Positions 1 through 9,300 of a stretch of DNA of 64,000 nt are shown in pieces (position 1 is the stretch's first letter; each line of letters opens with the position of its first letter). Origin of the DNA: Verrucomicrobiales bacterium (GTDB taxonomy: Bacteria > Verrucomicrobiota > Verrucomicrobiia > Verrucomicrobiales > V1-33); contig JAGNEJ010000005.1 in assembly GCA_018003315.1 (NCBI GenBank), forward strand, positions 55,143-119,142, in the 5' to 3' direction. The position numbers and the translations under genes are program-made. The notes under the pieces were generated by a model. It ran no database searches and was not told the DNA's origin. It worked only from the letters and a program-made list of their open reading frames with translations.

Positions 1-650
1 GTGCCGGGCGGCCCCTGCACCAGATGACAGCACCGGGCGCAGAGGCATTCGGCCACCGCATCCCGCTGCCGCTCATTCATTTGGGAATCCGCCAACGCCT
101 CATACTGCTGCAAAAAATCCGCGGCATCCCCCAGCTCGTCACCCTCCAAAAACGGGAGAATGCACTCGCGCCCGATGGCTGTCTGCGTCACCGCTTCCAA
201 GGCACGCAGGTAGATCACTTCCAAGTCCAGGTCATCCGCGTCCACCACACACTCGCACCCCGCTGCGGTGATCCAGGAATCGTCCCATGTTCCGCCCGTG
301 CACAGTTTCAGCCAGATGGCATGTTCCTCCTCGCGGAACAGCGTGGCCCGCCTGCATCCCAACGACTCCGCAGCGCTGCTGACTCGCACATAGTCCCCCT
401 CCCGCAGCCGGGATTCGTTCCCGTCGCTGAGCGAAAATTCGGCAACGCCCGGATCTCGTTTGTCACACCCGCGCCAGCGCAAGCCTGCCAGACACCAGCC
501 ATCCTCCACTCGTTCGCGAAGCGGTTTCGCCATGCGACGCTCATACTCCGCTCGTCGCGCGGCCGATTCCTCCCGCACCAACTGGCGCATGCGGTCGATC
601 TGCTCAAGACCGCTCAGGATTCGGAAATTTTTTGGAATGATTGATCGCAT
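1..650 (-). CDS. Superfamily 1 DNA/RNA helicase (UPF1/DNA2-like), N-terminal part only
   Basis: The gene runs off the left edge of the window, so only about 216 N-terminal codons are present, read from an ATG at 650-648 with no stop before base 1. The last visible residues, MNERQRDAV followed by LVQGPPGT, are the Q-motif-like segment and the start of the Walker A loop (expected to continue GKT) of SF1 UPF1/DNA2-like helicases. The first ~180 residues are a charged, Arg/Glu-rich region with a possible beta-barrel stalk (LREGDYVRVS), as is common upstream of motif I in this family. The role, ATP-driven unwinding or remodelling of nucleic acid, is inferred from the family. The overlapping plus-strand reading frame here is a shadow. 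Helicase assignment is fairly sure; the exact subfamily is not. Confidence 0.8.
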   Translation of the reverse strand, partial: MRSIIPKNFRILSGLEQIDRMRQLVREESAARRAEYERRMAKPLRERVEDGWCLAGLRWRGCDKRDPGVAEFSLSDGNESRLREGDYVRVSSAAESLGCRRATLFREEEHAIWLKLCTGGTWDDSWITAAGCECVVDADDLDLEVIYLRALEAVTQTAIGRECILPFLEGDELGDAADFLQQYEALADSQMNERQRDAVAECLCARCCHLVQGPPG

Positions 651-844
651 TGATCATTTCCATACGATCGCATTTTTGTGTTGCCTGCGTGGTGGACGCT
701 GCAGCCAGCCGCCTCCCCCGGCATCCAGCGGATCGACTTCACCCTGTCGCAACGGAAATGGGCACACTGCTCCCCGGGCAGGAAATTTCTCCCGAGCCGG
801 GCATGGGGCGGGCCTGCTCGATCAGCGCAAACCGAGTTGAACGA

Positions 845-1051
845 TCAACTCTCCGCGGCGGGAGCGGATTCCACAGGCGGTGCTGCCTCTGGCTTTTTGG
901 CTGCCGGTTTGCGAGGCGCGGTTTTTTTCTTGGCGGGGCGTTTTTCCTTGGCGGCACCGCCTGCCTTGCCAGCCTTGAGGTTTTCCTTGCGGCGTTTGGC
1001 GCGTTCCTTGCGGCGTTTGGCTTTGATGGTTTTGTTGTATTGTTGTCCCAT
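845..1051 (-). CDS. Small lysine/alanine-rich basic protein (histone H1-like tail)
   Basis: Encodes 68 residues of very low complexity. An N-terminal KRRKERAKRRKEN stretch is followed by repeated K/A/P blocks (KKKTAPRKPAAKKPEAAPP) and an acidic Glu-Ser end. The composition resembles bacterial histone H1-like or nucleoid-associated tails, and similar tiny proteins occur as hypotheticals in Verrucomicrobiota; binding to DNA or RNA is only inferred from charge. It has no signal peptide, membrane segment or globular domain. A longer overlapping minus-strand frame (822-1115) is Gln/Arg-rich and unlike a protein, so this frame was preferred. It stands alone between the helicase and the flavin-reductase-like gene. 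Its reality as a gene is likely but not proven. Confidence 0.55.
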   Translation of the reverse strand: MGQQYNKTIKAKRRKERAKRRKENLKAGKAGGAAKEKRPAKKKTAPRKPAAKKPEAAPPVESAPAAES

Positions 1052-1224
1052 GAGATGAATGGTGAGAAAATTCGGTTTGGGCGTCGCTTTTACCTGCTGC
1101 CATCCGCGGGTTCAAGTGGAAACAACCATCCGGACCACGCCTGGCCGGTAAATTTTCCTGCTTTGCGCCGTGCTTTCAGGCGTTTGGCGAGTGACAACCA
1201 CTCTCCTTTTGGATAAGGGGCGGC

Positions 1225-1668
1225 ATGCCGAAACTTCCTCCTCCCATTCCCGATGCCGAGCTGGTGGAAACCGCGCGCAACGTCATGCGTGCCGCCAAAT
1301 TTCCTTTTTTGGCCACGGAGGAGGCGGGCCAGCCCAGGGTGCGCCCGATTTCGCCGGTCCGGGTGGATGGCTTCACGGTGTATTTCGCCAATTTGCGCAG
1401 CTATGGCAAAACCCGCGAACTGGCTGCCAATCCACGGGTGGAATTGTGCTATCTTGCCGACAACCACGATCAGGTGCGCCTCACCGGGCGGGTGGAAATC
1501 GTGACCGACCGGCAGGTGCTGGAGGAAATCTGGCAGGACAACGCCCTGCTGCGCCGATATCTGGGCAGCATCGACAACCCGGAACTCATCGTCTATCGGA
1601 TGCTGCCGACTCGAGTCCGCTTCATGCGGGAATGGGCGCTGCAGTACCAGGAGCTGCCGACGGACTGA
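1225..1668 (+). CDS. Pyridoxamine 5'-phosphate oxidase-like FMN-binding protein
   Basis: Encodes 147 residues with the split-barrel pattern of the PNPOx-like superfamily: an N-terminal helix, FLATEEAGQPRVRPISPV as the first two strands, FANLRSYGKTRELAANPRV as the FMN-phosphate-binding segment, and a C-terminal FMREWALQYQ. Members of this family bind FMN, F420 or heme and reduce or oxidise small molecules; the substrate cannot be told from sequence. The start has one of the few Shine-Dalgarno-like sequences in the window (AAGGGG, about 1212). The neighbours run on the opposite strand, so it is probably monocistronic. Confidence 0.85.
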   Translation: MPKLPPPIPDAELVETARNVMRAAKFPFLATEEAGQPRVRPISPVRVDGFTVYFANLRSYGKTRELAANPRVELCYLADNHDQVRLTGRVEIVTDRQVLEEIWQDNALLRRYLGSIDNPELIVYRMLPTRVRFMREWALQYQELPTD

Positions 1669-1679
1669 GGTTGTCCCGA

Positions 1680-2102
1680 TCACTCCATGTCTGTGGACGC
1701 CTCGGATTTTGCAGGAAAATGCGGGTTCCGCGCAAAGGCGAATTCTTCGACAATTCGGCCGCCGATCAGGTGGGCTTGGATGATGCGTTCGAGCACGTCC
1801 GGGGTGCAGTGGCGATACCAGACGCCTTCCGGGTACACCACCGCCACCGGACCATCACAGCAGACCCGCAGGCAGTTGGCTTTCGTTCGGAAAACCACGG
1901 GTTGCGGCCCGGCCAAACCAAGTTCCTTGAGCCGCCGCTTGAGAAATTCCCATGCTTCCAGACCCGCTTCCCGGGTGCAGCATTTGGGTTCAGACTGGTC
2001 GGCACACAGAAAGATGTGCCTCCGGTAGTGTTCCAACCCTAGCGTTTCGACGGTGCTGGAAAGTTTTGCCGATGGGGTCATGCAGTGCCGATGACCACAC
2101 AT
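1680..2102 (-). CDS. Thioredoxin-like [2Fe-2S] ferredoxin
   Basis: Encodes 140 residues. The pattern [13 protein letters not shown] followed later by [18 protein letters not shown] and [10 protein letters not shown] matches small ferredoxins of the thioredoxin-like [2Fe-2S] type (cf. Aquifex Fd4 and related 'ferredoxin, 2Fe-2S' proteins): a Cys-x7-12-Cys pair and a Cys-x4-Cys pair. Extra Cys residues beside both pairs are a small oddity. It would carry single electrons in the cytoplasm; its partner is unknown. It lies 13 bases downstream of the ECF sigma-factor gene on the same strand and may be co-transcribed with it. An alternative ATG at 2081 would remove seven residues; neither start has a clear ribosome-binding site. 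Confidence 0.8.
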   Translation of the reverse strand: MCGHRHCMTPSAKLSSTVETLGLEHYRRHIFLCADQSEPKCCTREAGLEAWEFLKRRLKELGLAGPQPVVFRTKANCLRVCCDGPVAVVYPEGVWYRHCTPDVLERIIQAHLIGGRIVEEFAFARNPHFPAKSEASTDME

Positions 2103-2115
2103 TCCCGTGCGGGCC

Positions 2116-2718
2116 TCAATTCAAAAAATCCATCAAACCGCGTAGCCTGCCCAACCCGCGCCGGATTCGGGCCTTCACGGTTCCCAAGGGGGTGCCGATC
2201 TTCTGGGAAATTTCAAGCTGTGAAAGTCCCTCGAAAAAAGCGAGTTGAATCACCAGGCGCTGTTCATCGGAGAGCTGCATCACCGCGCTCCGGGCTTGGT
2301 GGGCCAACTCATTGACCGTGGTTTCGTGGGCCGGGGAAGGCGCTTTCCAGCCTTTCAGAACCTCCGATTCCTGCTGGTAGCCAGAATTCAGCCGCTGACG
2401 GCGATCCCGACTGCGAATCCGGTCGATCGCCCGATTGCGCGCCAGCGTGGTGATCCAAGTGGACGGCTTGCCCCGCTCCGAACAATACAGGCCTGCCTTG
2501 GCCCAGATGCAGGCAAAAACTTCCTGGGAGACATCTTCAGCATCTTCCTGGCTGTGCAGAATTTGCAGTGCGGCTGCATAAACCAATCCGGAAAACTGCT
2601 GATGCATGGCAGCGAAGGCTTGGCGGTCCCCATTGGCGATGTTTCTCAGGAGCTGCCGAAGTTCCTCTTGCTCCACGTCCGGGTCGGAAGACTCAACCAA
2701 CGTCAAGTTTTGCTTCAT
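2116..2718 (-). CDS. RNA polymerase sigma factor, ECF/sigma-70 family
   Basis: Encodes about 200 residues from the ATG at 2718; a start at 2739 would add MLLICCI. Region 2 is visible as [21 protein letters not shown] with FACIWAKA and [22 protein letters not shown], and region 4 as [20 protein letters not shown], the helix-turn-helix [19 protein letters not shown] and [11 protein letters not shown]. There is no region 1 or 3, so it is an extracytoplasmic-function-type factor, closest in pattern to SigK-like proteins. No anti-sigma gene is adjacent, which is unusual for the class. The next gene on the same strand is a [2Fe-2S] ferredoxin, so a redox- or stress-linked regulon is possible (inference). 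A perfect 8-bp inverted repeat lies just upstream. Confidence 0.9.
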   Translation of the reverse strand: MKQNLTLVESSDPDVEQEELRQLLRNIANGDRQAFAAMHQQFSGLVYAAALQILHSQEDAEDVSQEVFACIWAKAGLYCSERGKPSTWITTLARNRAIDRIRSRDRRQRLNSGYQQESEVLKGWKAPSPAHETTVNELAHQARSAVMQLSDEQRLVIQLAFFEGLSQLEISQKIGTPLGTVKARIRRGLGRLRGLMDFLN

Positions 2719-2749
2719 AATGCAGCAAATTAGTAACACTTATGCATGA

Positions 2750-2773
2750 CTTGCAAATCAATTTTTTTGCAAG
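2750..2773. repeat. Inverted repeat upstream of the ECF sigma-factor gene
   Basis: CTTGCAAA at 2750-2757 is matched perfectly by TTTGCAAG at 2766-2773 with an 8-base AT-rich spacer, 32 bases upstream of the sigma-factor start. The outer AACAC (2733-2737) and GTGTT (2774-2778) are also complementary but not symmetrically placed. It could be an operator for a dimeric regulator, part of an autoregulated promoter, or a leader hairpin. No function is proven. Confidence 0.45.
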
Positions 2774-2937
2774 GTGTTAAGAATTCGAAATATCAGTTCG
2801 AAAAATCCTTTCCAGGCAATTGAGGATGAAACCATGCGGCTGCCTGGGGACGGGACGGCCCGGCACGACCGCGCATGGCAACGCCAGGCGTGTAATCGCG
2901 TTGACGCGACGCCTGATTGCGCGACCAATCTGGCTTC

Positions 2938-3933
2938 ATGGCCGAGTCCCGCAGCGTGCAGTTCAACCATTTTGGTGTCCCTGACCGGGTCGCCGAAGTC
3001 GTGCAGACCGAAGTTTCGCCACCGGTGGGGAATGAGGTTTTGGTGCGCATGGCTTATGCGCCGGTCAACCCCGCAGACCTGAATTACCTGGAGGGAACCT
3101 ACGGGAAAGTTCCGCTGCTTCCGGCCTTTGCCGGCAACGAGGGGGCGGGGTTCGTGGAGGCGGTGGGACCGACAGTGGCGGGGCTGAAGCCCGGGGATTT
3201 GGTGCTGCCACTGTGTCCGCCGGGGCTTTGGCGGCAGCGCCTGCTCCTGCCGGCCAGTCAATTGATTCCCCTCCCCAAGGGGGTCGATCCGGTACAGGCG
3301 GCCATGCTCCGGGTCAATCCGGTCACCGCATGGCTGTTGCTGACCCATTTTGTCAGGCTGCAGCCCGGCGAATGGGTGGTGCAAAATGCCGCCAATTCCG
3401 CCGTGGGGCTGGCGGTCATCCAGTTGGCGCGAAAAGAGGGATGGCGCACCTTGAATCTGGTGCGCCGCGCAGAGGCAGCGGAGGCGTGTCTGGCGTGCGG
3501 AGCGGATGCGGTGCTGGTGGAGTCCGATCCGGATTTCACCATCCGGGCTGCCGAAGTGCTAGCCGGTGCAGCGCCCCGTCTGGCGCTCAATGCGGTGAGC
3601 GGGGAAAGCGCCCTGCGCCTGGCCGGACTGCTCGCTCCCAGGGGAACCCATGTGACGTTTGGGGCCATGAGCCGGCAAAAACTTTCCCTGCCGAACCGGT
3701 TCCTCATTTTTCAGGAGCTGACTTTCACGGGATTCTGGGTGAGCCGGCATGTCGAAACCCAACCATTCTCGGAAACCGCCGCATTGCTTGCCGGGCTTGC
3801 CGCCCTGAGTGCGGCGGGGACCCTGCGCCTGCCTGTGGAAAAAATTTATCCACTCGAGCAGGTGCAGGATGCACTGCGCCACGCGGCACAAGGCGGGCGC
3901 AGTGGAAAAATTGTGCTCGATTTGACCGGTTAG
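2938..3933 (+). CDS. MDR-superfamily 2-enoyl thioester reductase-like oxidoreductase (MECR type)
   Basis: Encodes 331 residues from the ATG at 2938; an upstream start would add seven residues. The ordered motifs are those of mitochondrial-type trans-2-enoyl-CoA/ACP reductases rather than zinc alcohol dehydrogenases: YAPVNPADLNYLEGTYG, LPAFAGNEGAGFV, LKPGDLVLPL, then QNAANSAVGLAVIQLARKEG as the NADPH-binding Rossmann segment, followed by NLVRR. No structural-zinc Cys cluster is seen. The likely reaction is NADPH-dependent reduction of a 2-enoyl thioester in fatty-acid metabolism; a quinone-reductase-like role cannot be excluded. It ends with TAG and is followed by guaB under its own promoter. 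Confidence 0.85.
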   Translation: MAESRSVQFNHFGVPDRVAEVVQTEVSPPVGNEVLVRMAYAPVNPADLNYLEGTYGKVPLLPAFAGNEGAGFVEAVGPTVAGLKPGDLVLPLCPPGLWRQRLLLPASQLIPLPKGVDPVQAAMLRVNPVTAWLLLTHFVRLQPGEWVVQNAANSAVGLAVIQLARKEGWRTLNLVRRAEAAEACLACGADAVLVESDPDFTIRAAEVLAGAAPRLALNAVSGESALRLAGLLAPRGTHVTFGAMSRQKLSLPNRFLIFQELTFTGFWVSRHVETQPFSETAALLAGLAALSAAGTLRLPVEKIYPLEQVQDALRHAAQGGRSGKIVLDLTG

Positions 3934-4034
3934 GCTGCCCCCGGTCGAAAGGGGCTCGCGGTAAGGGAAATTCCCGGGAAGTTCCGTTCGGCCACCATCG
4001 CCGCTGCCGCTGCAGGCATGCCGGTGCATTCCAG

Positions 4035-4062
4035 TTGACACTCTGGGTCGGGCGCGTAGATG
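4035..4062 (+). promoter_or_regulatory. Candidate sigma-70 promoter of guaB
   Basis: A consensus -35 box TTGACA at 4035-4040 is followed, after a 16-base spacer, by TAGATG at 4057-4062 as a -10-like box, leaving an untranslated leader of roughly 33-35 bases before the guaB ATG. The -35 is perfect; the -10 is only moderate. Confidence 0.4.
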
Positions 4063-4102
4063 GGACATTGGTATATGGTTTAACCGCCACTTTCTTCTCC
4101 CC

Positions 4103-5560
4103 ATGAACGAACCTATACCACTGGGCCTGAGCTTCGATGATGTTCTCCTCGTTCCGCAACTGAGCGAGATCATTCCCTCCGAAACCGATGTGCGGACACG
4201 GCTCTCCGCCGAGTTGCCGCTGAACATCCCCGTCCTTTCCTCAGCCATGGACACCGTGACCGAGGCGGAACTGGCCATTGCCCTGGCCCGGGAGGGTGGC
4301 TTCGGGATCATCCATCGCAACGTGCCGGTGGAGAAACAGGCCGAAATGGTGGCGAAGGTCAAGCGCTCCGAAAACACCGTCATTGAGAATCCGTTCACGG
4401 TCAGTCCCGAGCTTTCCCTCGCAGACCTGCTGCGCATCATGGAGGAGCGGGGCGTTGCCGGATTTCCCGTCGTCAATGCCGACGGACGCCTCGTCGGCAT
4501 GGTGACGACCCGGGATGTGTGGCATGTCGACAACCCCAAGGCCCGCGTCGCTGATGTCATGACGCCGCGGGACAAACTGGTCGTTGGCCAACCCGATACC
4601 AACTGGGAGCAGGCCCGGGCGATTCTCTACCGGCATCGCATCGAAAAACTTCCGTTAGTGCGTTCCGATGACACGCTGGCGGGAATGATCACCAGCCAGG
4701 ACATCAAAAAGCGGGCAATGTTTACGGAAGCAGCGAAGGATGCCCGCGGACGACTGCGGGTTGGTGCCGCCATTGGGGTGGGAGGCGATGGCCTGGCCCG
4801 CGCCGATGCGGTGATCGAAGCCGGAGCGGATGCCATTGGCATCGATGCCGCCACCGGACACACCAGCCGCGTCGTGAGCATGGTGGGCCAGCTTAAATCC
4901 CGCCATCCGGAAGTGACGATCATAGCGGGCAACGTGGTCACCGCCCAGGGGGCGCGCGACTTGATCGCCGCCGGAGCATCCGCCGTAAAAGTGGGGGTGG
5001 GGCCGGGCTCCATTTGCACCACGCGGGTCATTGCCGGCGTGGGAGTGCCGCAGTTTTCCGCCATTCAAAATGTGGCTTCCGTCTGCCGGGAGCACGGGGT
5101 GGCGGTCATCGCAGATGGCGGCATCCGCTACTCCGGGGACATCGTCAAGGCCCTGGCTGCCGGTGCGGATGTGGTCATGCTAGGATCGCTGCTGGCTGGG
5201 ACCATGGAGAGCCCGGGAAACCTCGTCAACCACCAGGGCCGCACGTTCAAGGAATACCGCGGCATGGGCAGCCTCAAAGCGATGCGCCAAGGTTCCGGGG
5301 ACCGCTACGGACAGAATTCCTCTGGGAAACTGGTCGCGGAAGGCGTGGAGGGGCGGGTGCCGTATCGTGGAGCGCTGCGCGAGGTGCTCTTCCAACTGGT
5401 TGGCGGTCTGCGGTCTGGCATGGGCTACCTCGGCGCGAAGACTCTGGAGGAACTGCGCACCAAGGCCACCTTCGTCCGGATTACTCCTGGAGGATTAAAA
5501 GAAAGTCACGCCCACGACATTGTCATCACCGAGGAGCCGGTGAACTACCAGAGCCTGTAA
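4103..5560 (+). CDS. guaB: Inosine-5'-monophosphate dehydrogenase
   Basis: Encodes 485 residues, full length for the family. It oxidises IMP to XMP with NAD+, the committed step of GMP synthesis, in the cytoplasm. The N-terminal SFDDVLLVP strand opens the TIM barrel. Two CBS domains (about residues 95-210, e.g. [16 protein letters not shown] and [19 protein letters not shown]) are inserted. The catalytic loop [18 protein letters not shown] contains the active-site Cys at residue 305, and the flap region [18 protein letters not shown] follows. A TTGACA promoter lies upstream. Only 21 bases separate it from the following amber-interrupted gene, so the two may be co-transcribed. Confidence 0.98.
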   Translation: MNEPIPLGLSFDDVLLVPQLSEIIPSETDVRTRLSAELPLNIPVLSSAMDTVTEAELAIALAREGGFGIIHRNVPVEKQAEMVAKVKRSENTVIENPFTVSPELSLADLLRIMEERGVAGFPVVNADGRLVGMVTTRDVWHVDNPKARVADVMTPRDKLVVGQPDTNWEQARAILYRHRIEKLPLVRSDDTLAGMITSQDIKKRAMFTEAAKDARGRLRVGAAIGVGGDGLARADAVIEAGADAIGIDAATGHTSRVVSMVGQLKSRHPEVTIIAGNVVTAQGARDLIAAGASAVKVGVGPGSICTTRVIAGVGVPQFSAIQNVASVCREHGVAVIADGGIRYSGDIVKALAAGADVVMLGSLLAGTMESPGNLVNHQGRTFKEYRGMGSLKAMRQGSGDRYGQNSSGKLVAEGVEGRVPYRGALREVLFQLVGGLRSGMGYLGAKTLEELRTKATFVRITPGGLKESHAHDIVITEEPVNYQSL

Positions 5561-5581
5561 CCGGCCAGCCAGGAGCTGCTG

Positions 5582-6229
5582 ATGCCACGCCGCTGCATCG
5601 AGAGTTGTCGTCGCCACAGCCTGTGGCTGGCAGTCCTCCTTGCGGTCGCAACTGGGCGGATTGCCGCAGCCGGTGATGTGAAAGCAGCGGCGGCATCTGC
5701 ACCGGATGTGCTGGCGACGGCCAGGAAGGTGGCTGCGGAACGATTCAAGGGCTTCACTTACGGTCCCGCACAGGCGCAGCGGCAGGTGGACTGTGTGTAG
5801 TTCACGGGTGCGGTGGTGGAGGCGCTGCTGCGGCGACCGTTGCACAAAGCGGAGACGGATGCGCTTTACATCCGCTATCCGTTCGCCGATCTCCAGGCGG
5901 CGGTGGCGGGCGGCGATGCGCGGACGAAGGGCATTCAGCATGCGTTGGCGGAAATCATGCGGCAGGGCACCGTGGTGGAACCCGCGCAGGTGCGGCCTGG
6001 CGACTTCGTCCAATACTGGATTCAACGAAAGGGTGGCGCATGGGCCGGACACTCCGCCATCGTGACGAAGGTGTTCACCGATGCACACGGGGCCGCCGCG
6101 ATTGCCATTTACAGTTCCAACAAGTCCACCAACGGCATCGCCGAAATGAATTTCGGCGGAAAAGGCCTGGGGATCCGGGGCGAGGACCGGCGATTTTACT
6201 TCGTGCGGTTCACTGGGGCGGCGAAGTAA
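5582..6229 (+). pseudogene. NlpC/P60-type exported hydrolase interrupted by one in-frame TAG
   Basis: One continuous frame from ATG 5582 to TAA 6227-6229 is broken only by TAG at 5798-5800. The first 72 codons give a signal peptide (hydrophobic LWLAVLLAVATG) and end in QVDCV. After the TAG, the same frame continues FTGAVVEALL and later RPGDFVQYWI and GHSAIVTKV. In NlpC/P60 cysteine peptidases the catalytic Cys sits in a DCxxF motif and the His in a later GHxxIV-like segment. The TAG thus falls two codons after the presumed catalytic Cys, in the position before the conserved Phe. A single CAG-to-TAG change would explain it. There is an AGGAG ribosome-binding site, rare in this window. As read, the protein would be a 72-residue fragment; sequencing error or amber suppression are alternatives. 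Confidence 0.75.
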
Positions 6230-6337
6230 AGGCCTGGAAAATTCCCCCCGCGGTGCATTGCATCCTCTGACGGTTGTATTGTAGCATCCCGCGCTCCCAC
6301 CTACTGGCTGCTGCCAATCCCGCATCCCACCCGCACC

Positions 6338-9300
6338 ATGAAACGCCATCGTATTTTGGCCGTCACTGCCGTTCTGGCGGTCGGCGGTTTCCATTTCCTA
6401 ACATCGGAAATGGCATCGCCGCCGCACGCACCAGAGGCCCTCCCCGCGAGCCCTGGAAGGCAAACCGAGCCGGTGCCGTCGCCGGGAACCACTGCCGCCA
6501 CTCAGCCGGTGTTGGTCGCGGCCGCCCCGCTTCACGAGTTCCGGGACTGGCTCACCCGCTGGCAGGCTGCTTCGCTGGAGCAAAAGCCGGTGCTGGCCGC
6601 GGAAGGCGCGGCCCTGGCCAAAGTGCGGCGGCCAGCAATGCAGCGGCTGATTGTAACCAGGCCGGCGCTGGCATTGGAGATGGCGGTGCGGCCGGTGGTG
6701 CGGCAGACTTTGCCAGCGGAGGTGGTGGAGCACCTCGAAAAGCCGGTGAGTGCGCGCGGGGACTACAAGGCCTACTTTGGACGCCCGCAGGAGGGTGCCG
6801 TGTTGCCGCCGGATGCAGAACTGGTGCTGCGCTATTTCGAAACGCCCGCGGGCGAGAGCTACAAGGCGCATGTTTTTGGCGAAATGGAGTCGGCGACATC
6901 GCGGAAGGATGTGGCGCTGCGCGGCTATGCCATCGGCCGCGAGATGGCGGTGGCGGAGAATCCGGTGCGGCAGTTGGACCGCGGCGAGCGCATCGCGGCG
7001 GGGACCGTTGTGGACGAGACCTGCCCGGTTTCCGCCACGGTGACGCCAATTTCCACGGTCGAGGAAATGACCGTGGAGGACGAGACGCCGGTGGTGGAGC
7101 TGGGCGGACGGCTCATCCGGCTGTGCAATGGTTCGCATGTGCGGGTATTTGAGGAGTCGCAGCGGTGGGCCAGCGGCGGGCCGGGCGTGTCGGGTTATTT
7201 CCAGGACGCCTATCCGGGCACGTCGTCGGAGGCGATTGGCAATTTCCGCTGTCTCTACATCCGCGTGACCTATCCGGATCAGATGCGCGCGCCGAATTCG
7301 GAAGGCCGCGCGTGGGAAGACATGCGCAATGTGAGCCGTTTTTTCCTGGAATCATCGTTCGGAAGGCTCACCACCACCACGACGGTGACGCCGCTCGTCG
7401 TCATGCCGCACACCAAGGCATGGTATCTCGCCAAGGACGACGAAGTGGACGGTCTCGGTCTGGTCCACAGCGATGCCCGGACGCAGGCGCGGCTGCTTGG
7501 TTATGATTCGCGCCAGTACAACTGTACCATCGTGCGCGTCAATGAAGGGCCGCGGCTCAGTGGTGTTTCCTGGGGCGGTGGCGACAGCGTGTGGGTGACC
7601 TGGAATGGCATGGATGTGCTCAATCACGAATGCGGGCACTCGCTGGGGCGGAACCACGCCAACTTTTGGAAAACCAGCGACGGCTCGGCCATCGGCGTGG
7701 GCTCCAACCAGGAATACGGCAACAGCTTCGACGTGATGGGCGGCGGTGGCGGCTTCGGTGCGCATTATACTTCCAAATCCAAACGCGATCTCGGCTGGCT
7801 GTCGGACCCGTATGTGCACCGCCCGGCGGCCACGCCGGCGGCAAACGGCGTGTATCGGATTTACGCCTATGATCAGCCGCAACTGGAGGAGGGGAAACGC
7901 TATGCCTTCCGCACGGAGAAGGATTCGAAGCGGCGTTTTTTCCTGGAGTATCACCCGGCCATTGGCGGCGAGTGGACGGACAGCGTGCTCATGCTGCTGG
8001 ACGGGCTCGGCACAAACTGCGGGCATCTGGTGGACACCACGCAGCTCAGCCCAGGCGGCAAAGGCGACGGCGGCATCCGCGTGGGGCGCACCTTCAGTGA
8101 TTTTGAAAGCGATCTGCACTTCACCGTGCTGGGCAAAAACAACACCACGCCGCCGAGCATGGACGTGGTCATGAATCGCGGGCCGTTCCCTGGGAATGTG
8201 GCCCCGGTGATTTCCGGCTTCACCGCTACTGCGACGAACATCGCGGTGAATGGCAGCGCGACGTTCACGGTGACGGCCAGCGATGCCAACGGCGATGCGC
8301 TTGCCTATCATTGGGACTTTTGCGACCGCTACGTGACCACGAACACGCCGACCATCACGCGGCAGTTCACTTCCACAGACCAAATGACGGTGCATGTCAC
8401 CGTGAGCGACATGAAAGGCGGCACGGCCCGGCGCAGCACGGTGGTGACGATCGGAAATCCGGGACGTGCCGTGGTGCGCGGCAGCATCACGGCGGGCGGG
8501 CAGCCGCTCGCGGGCGTGTTGGTGACGAGCGACACGGACAAATACTGCTACAGCGACACCGACGGCACCTACGCCCTCGCCGACCTGAGTTCTGGCTCCC
8601 GCACGCTCACCGCTTCGCTGGCGGGTTACACGTTCACCGCTGGTTTCACCAACCCGGTAGCAGCGGCTTCCAATGGCACGGTGAACGGCGCGAACTGGAC
8701 CGCAGAAAGCGCGGCGCAGGTTTCCATCACGGCGGCGGATGCCGCGGAAGGCGGCACCGCGGGCCGCTTTGTCATTTCCCGCACGGGCGACACCAGTGCC
8801 GACCTCGCTGTCAATGTCGCTCCGGCCTCAGGCCGTGCGGTGAAGGGCACGGATTACACGTTTGCACCGGACTACGCGGACGCCGGTTCGCTGGAGTCGT
8901 TCACCATTCCCGCCGGACAGTCGTCCCTGACGGTGGTTGTCACGGCAGCGGACGACACGACGGAAGAAGGCCCGGAAACGGTGCAGCTTCAATTGTCAGT
9001 GGGCGACTATCAGGTGCGGAGTGGCGGCATCGCGTCGCTGACCATTGCGGACAACGACACCACGCTGCCTGTGGTGAAGGTCGAAGCATCGGACAGGTAC
9101 GCCACGGAAACCGCGGGCGATGCCGCCACGTTTTTCGTCAGCCGGACCGGCGGCACCGCCGCCGCGCTGAATGTCACCCTGGCCTACGGTGGCACGGCCA
9201 CGCGGGGCTCGGATTATCCGTTGTTGGGCACTACATTCACCATTCCCGCCGGTCAGTCCGGTGCGCCGCTGGTGGTGACGCCGACGGACGATGCCGGCAT

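Noticed and set aside
3934..3965. Terminator after the enoyl reductase gene
   Set aside because: GCCCC and GGGGC can pair around a loop, but the stem is short and no T-run follows.
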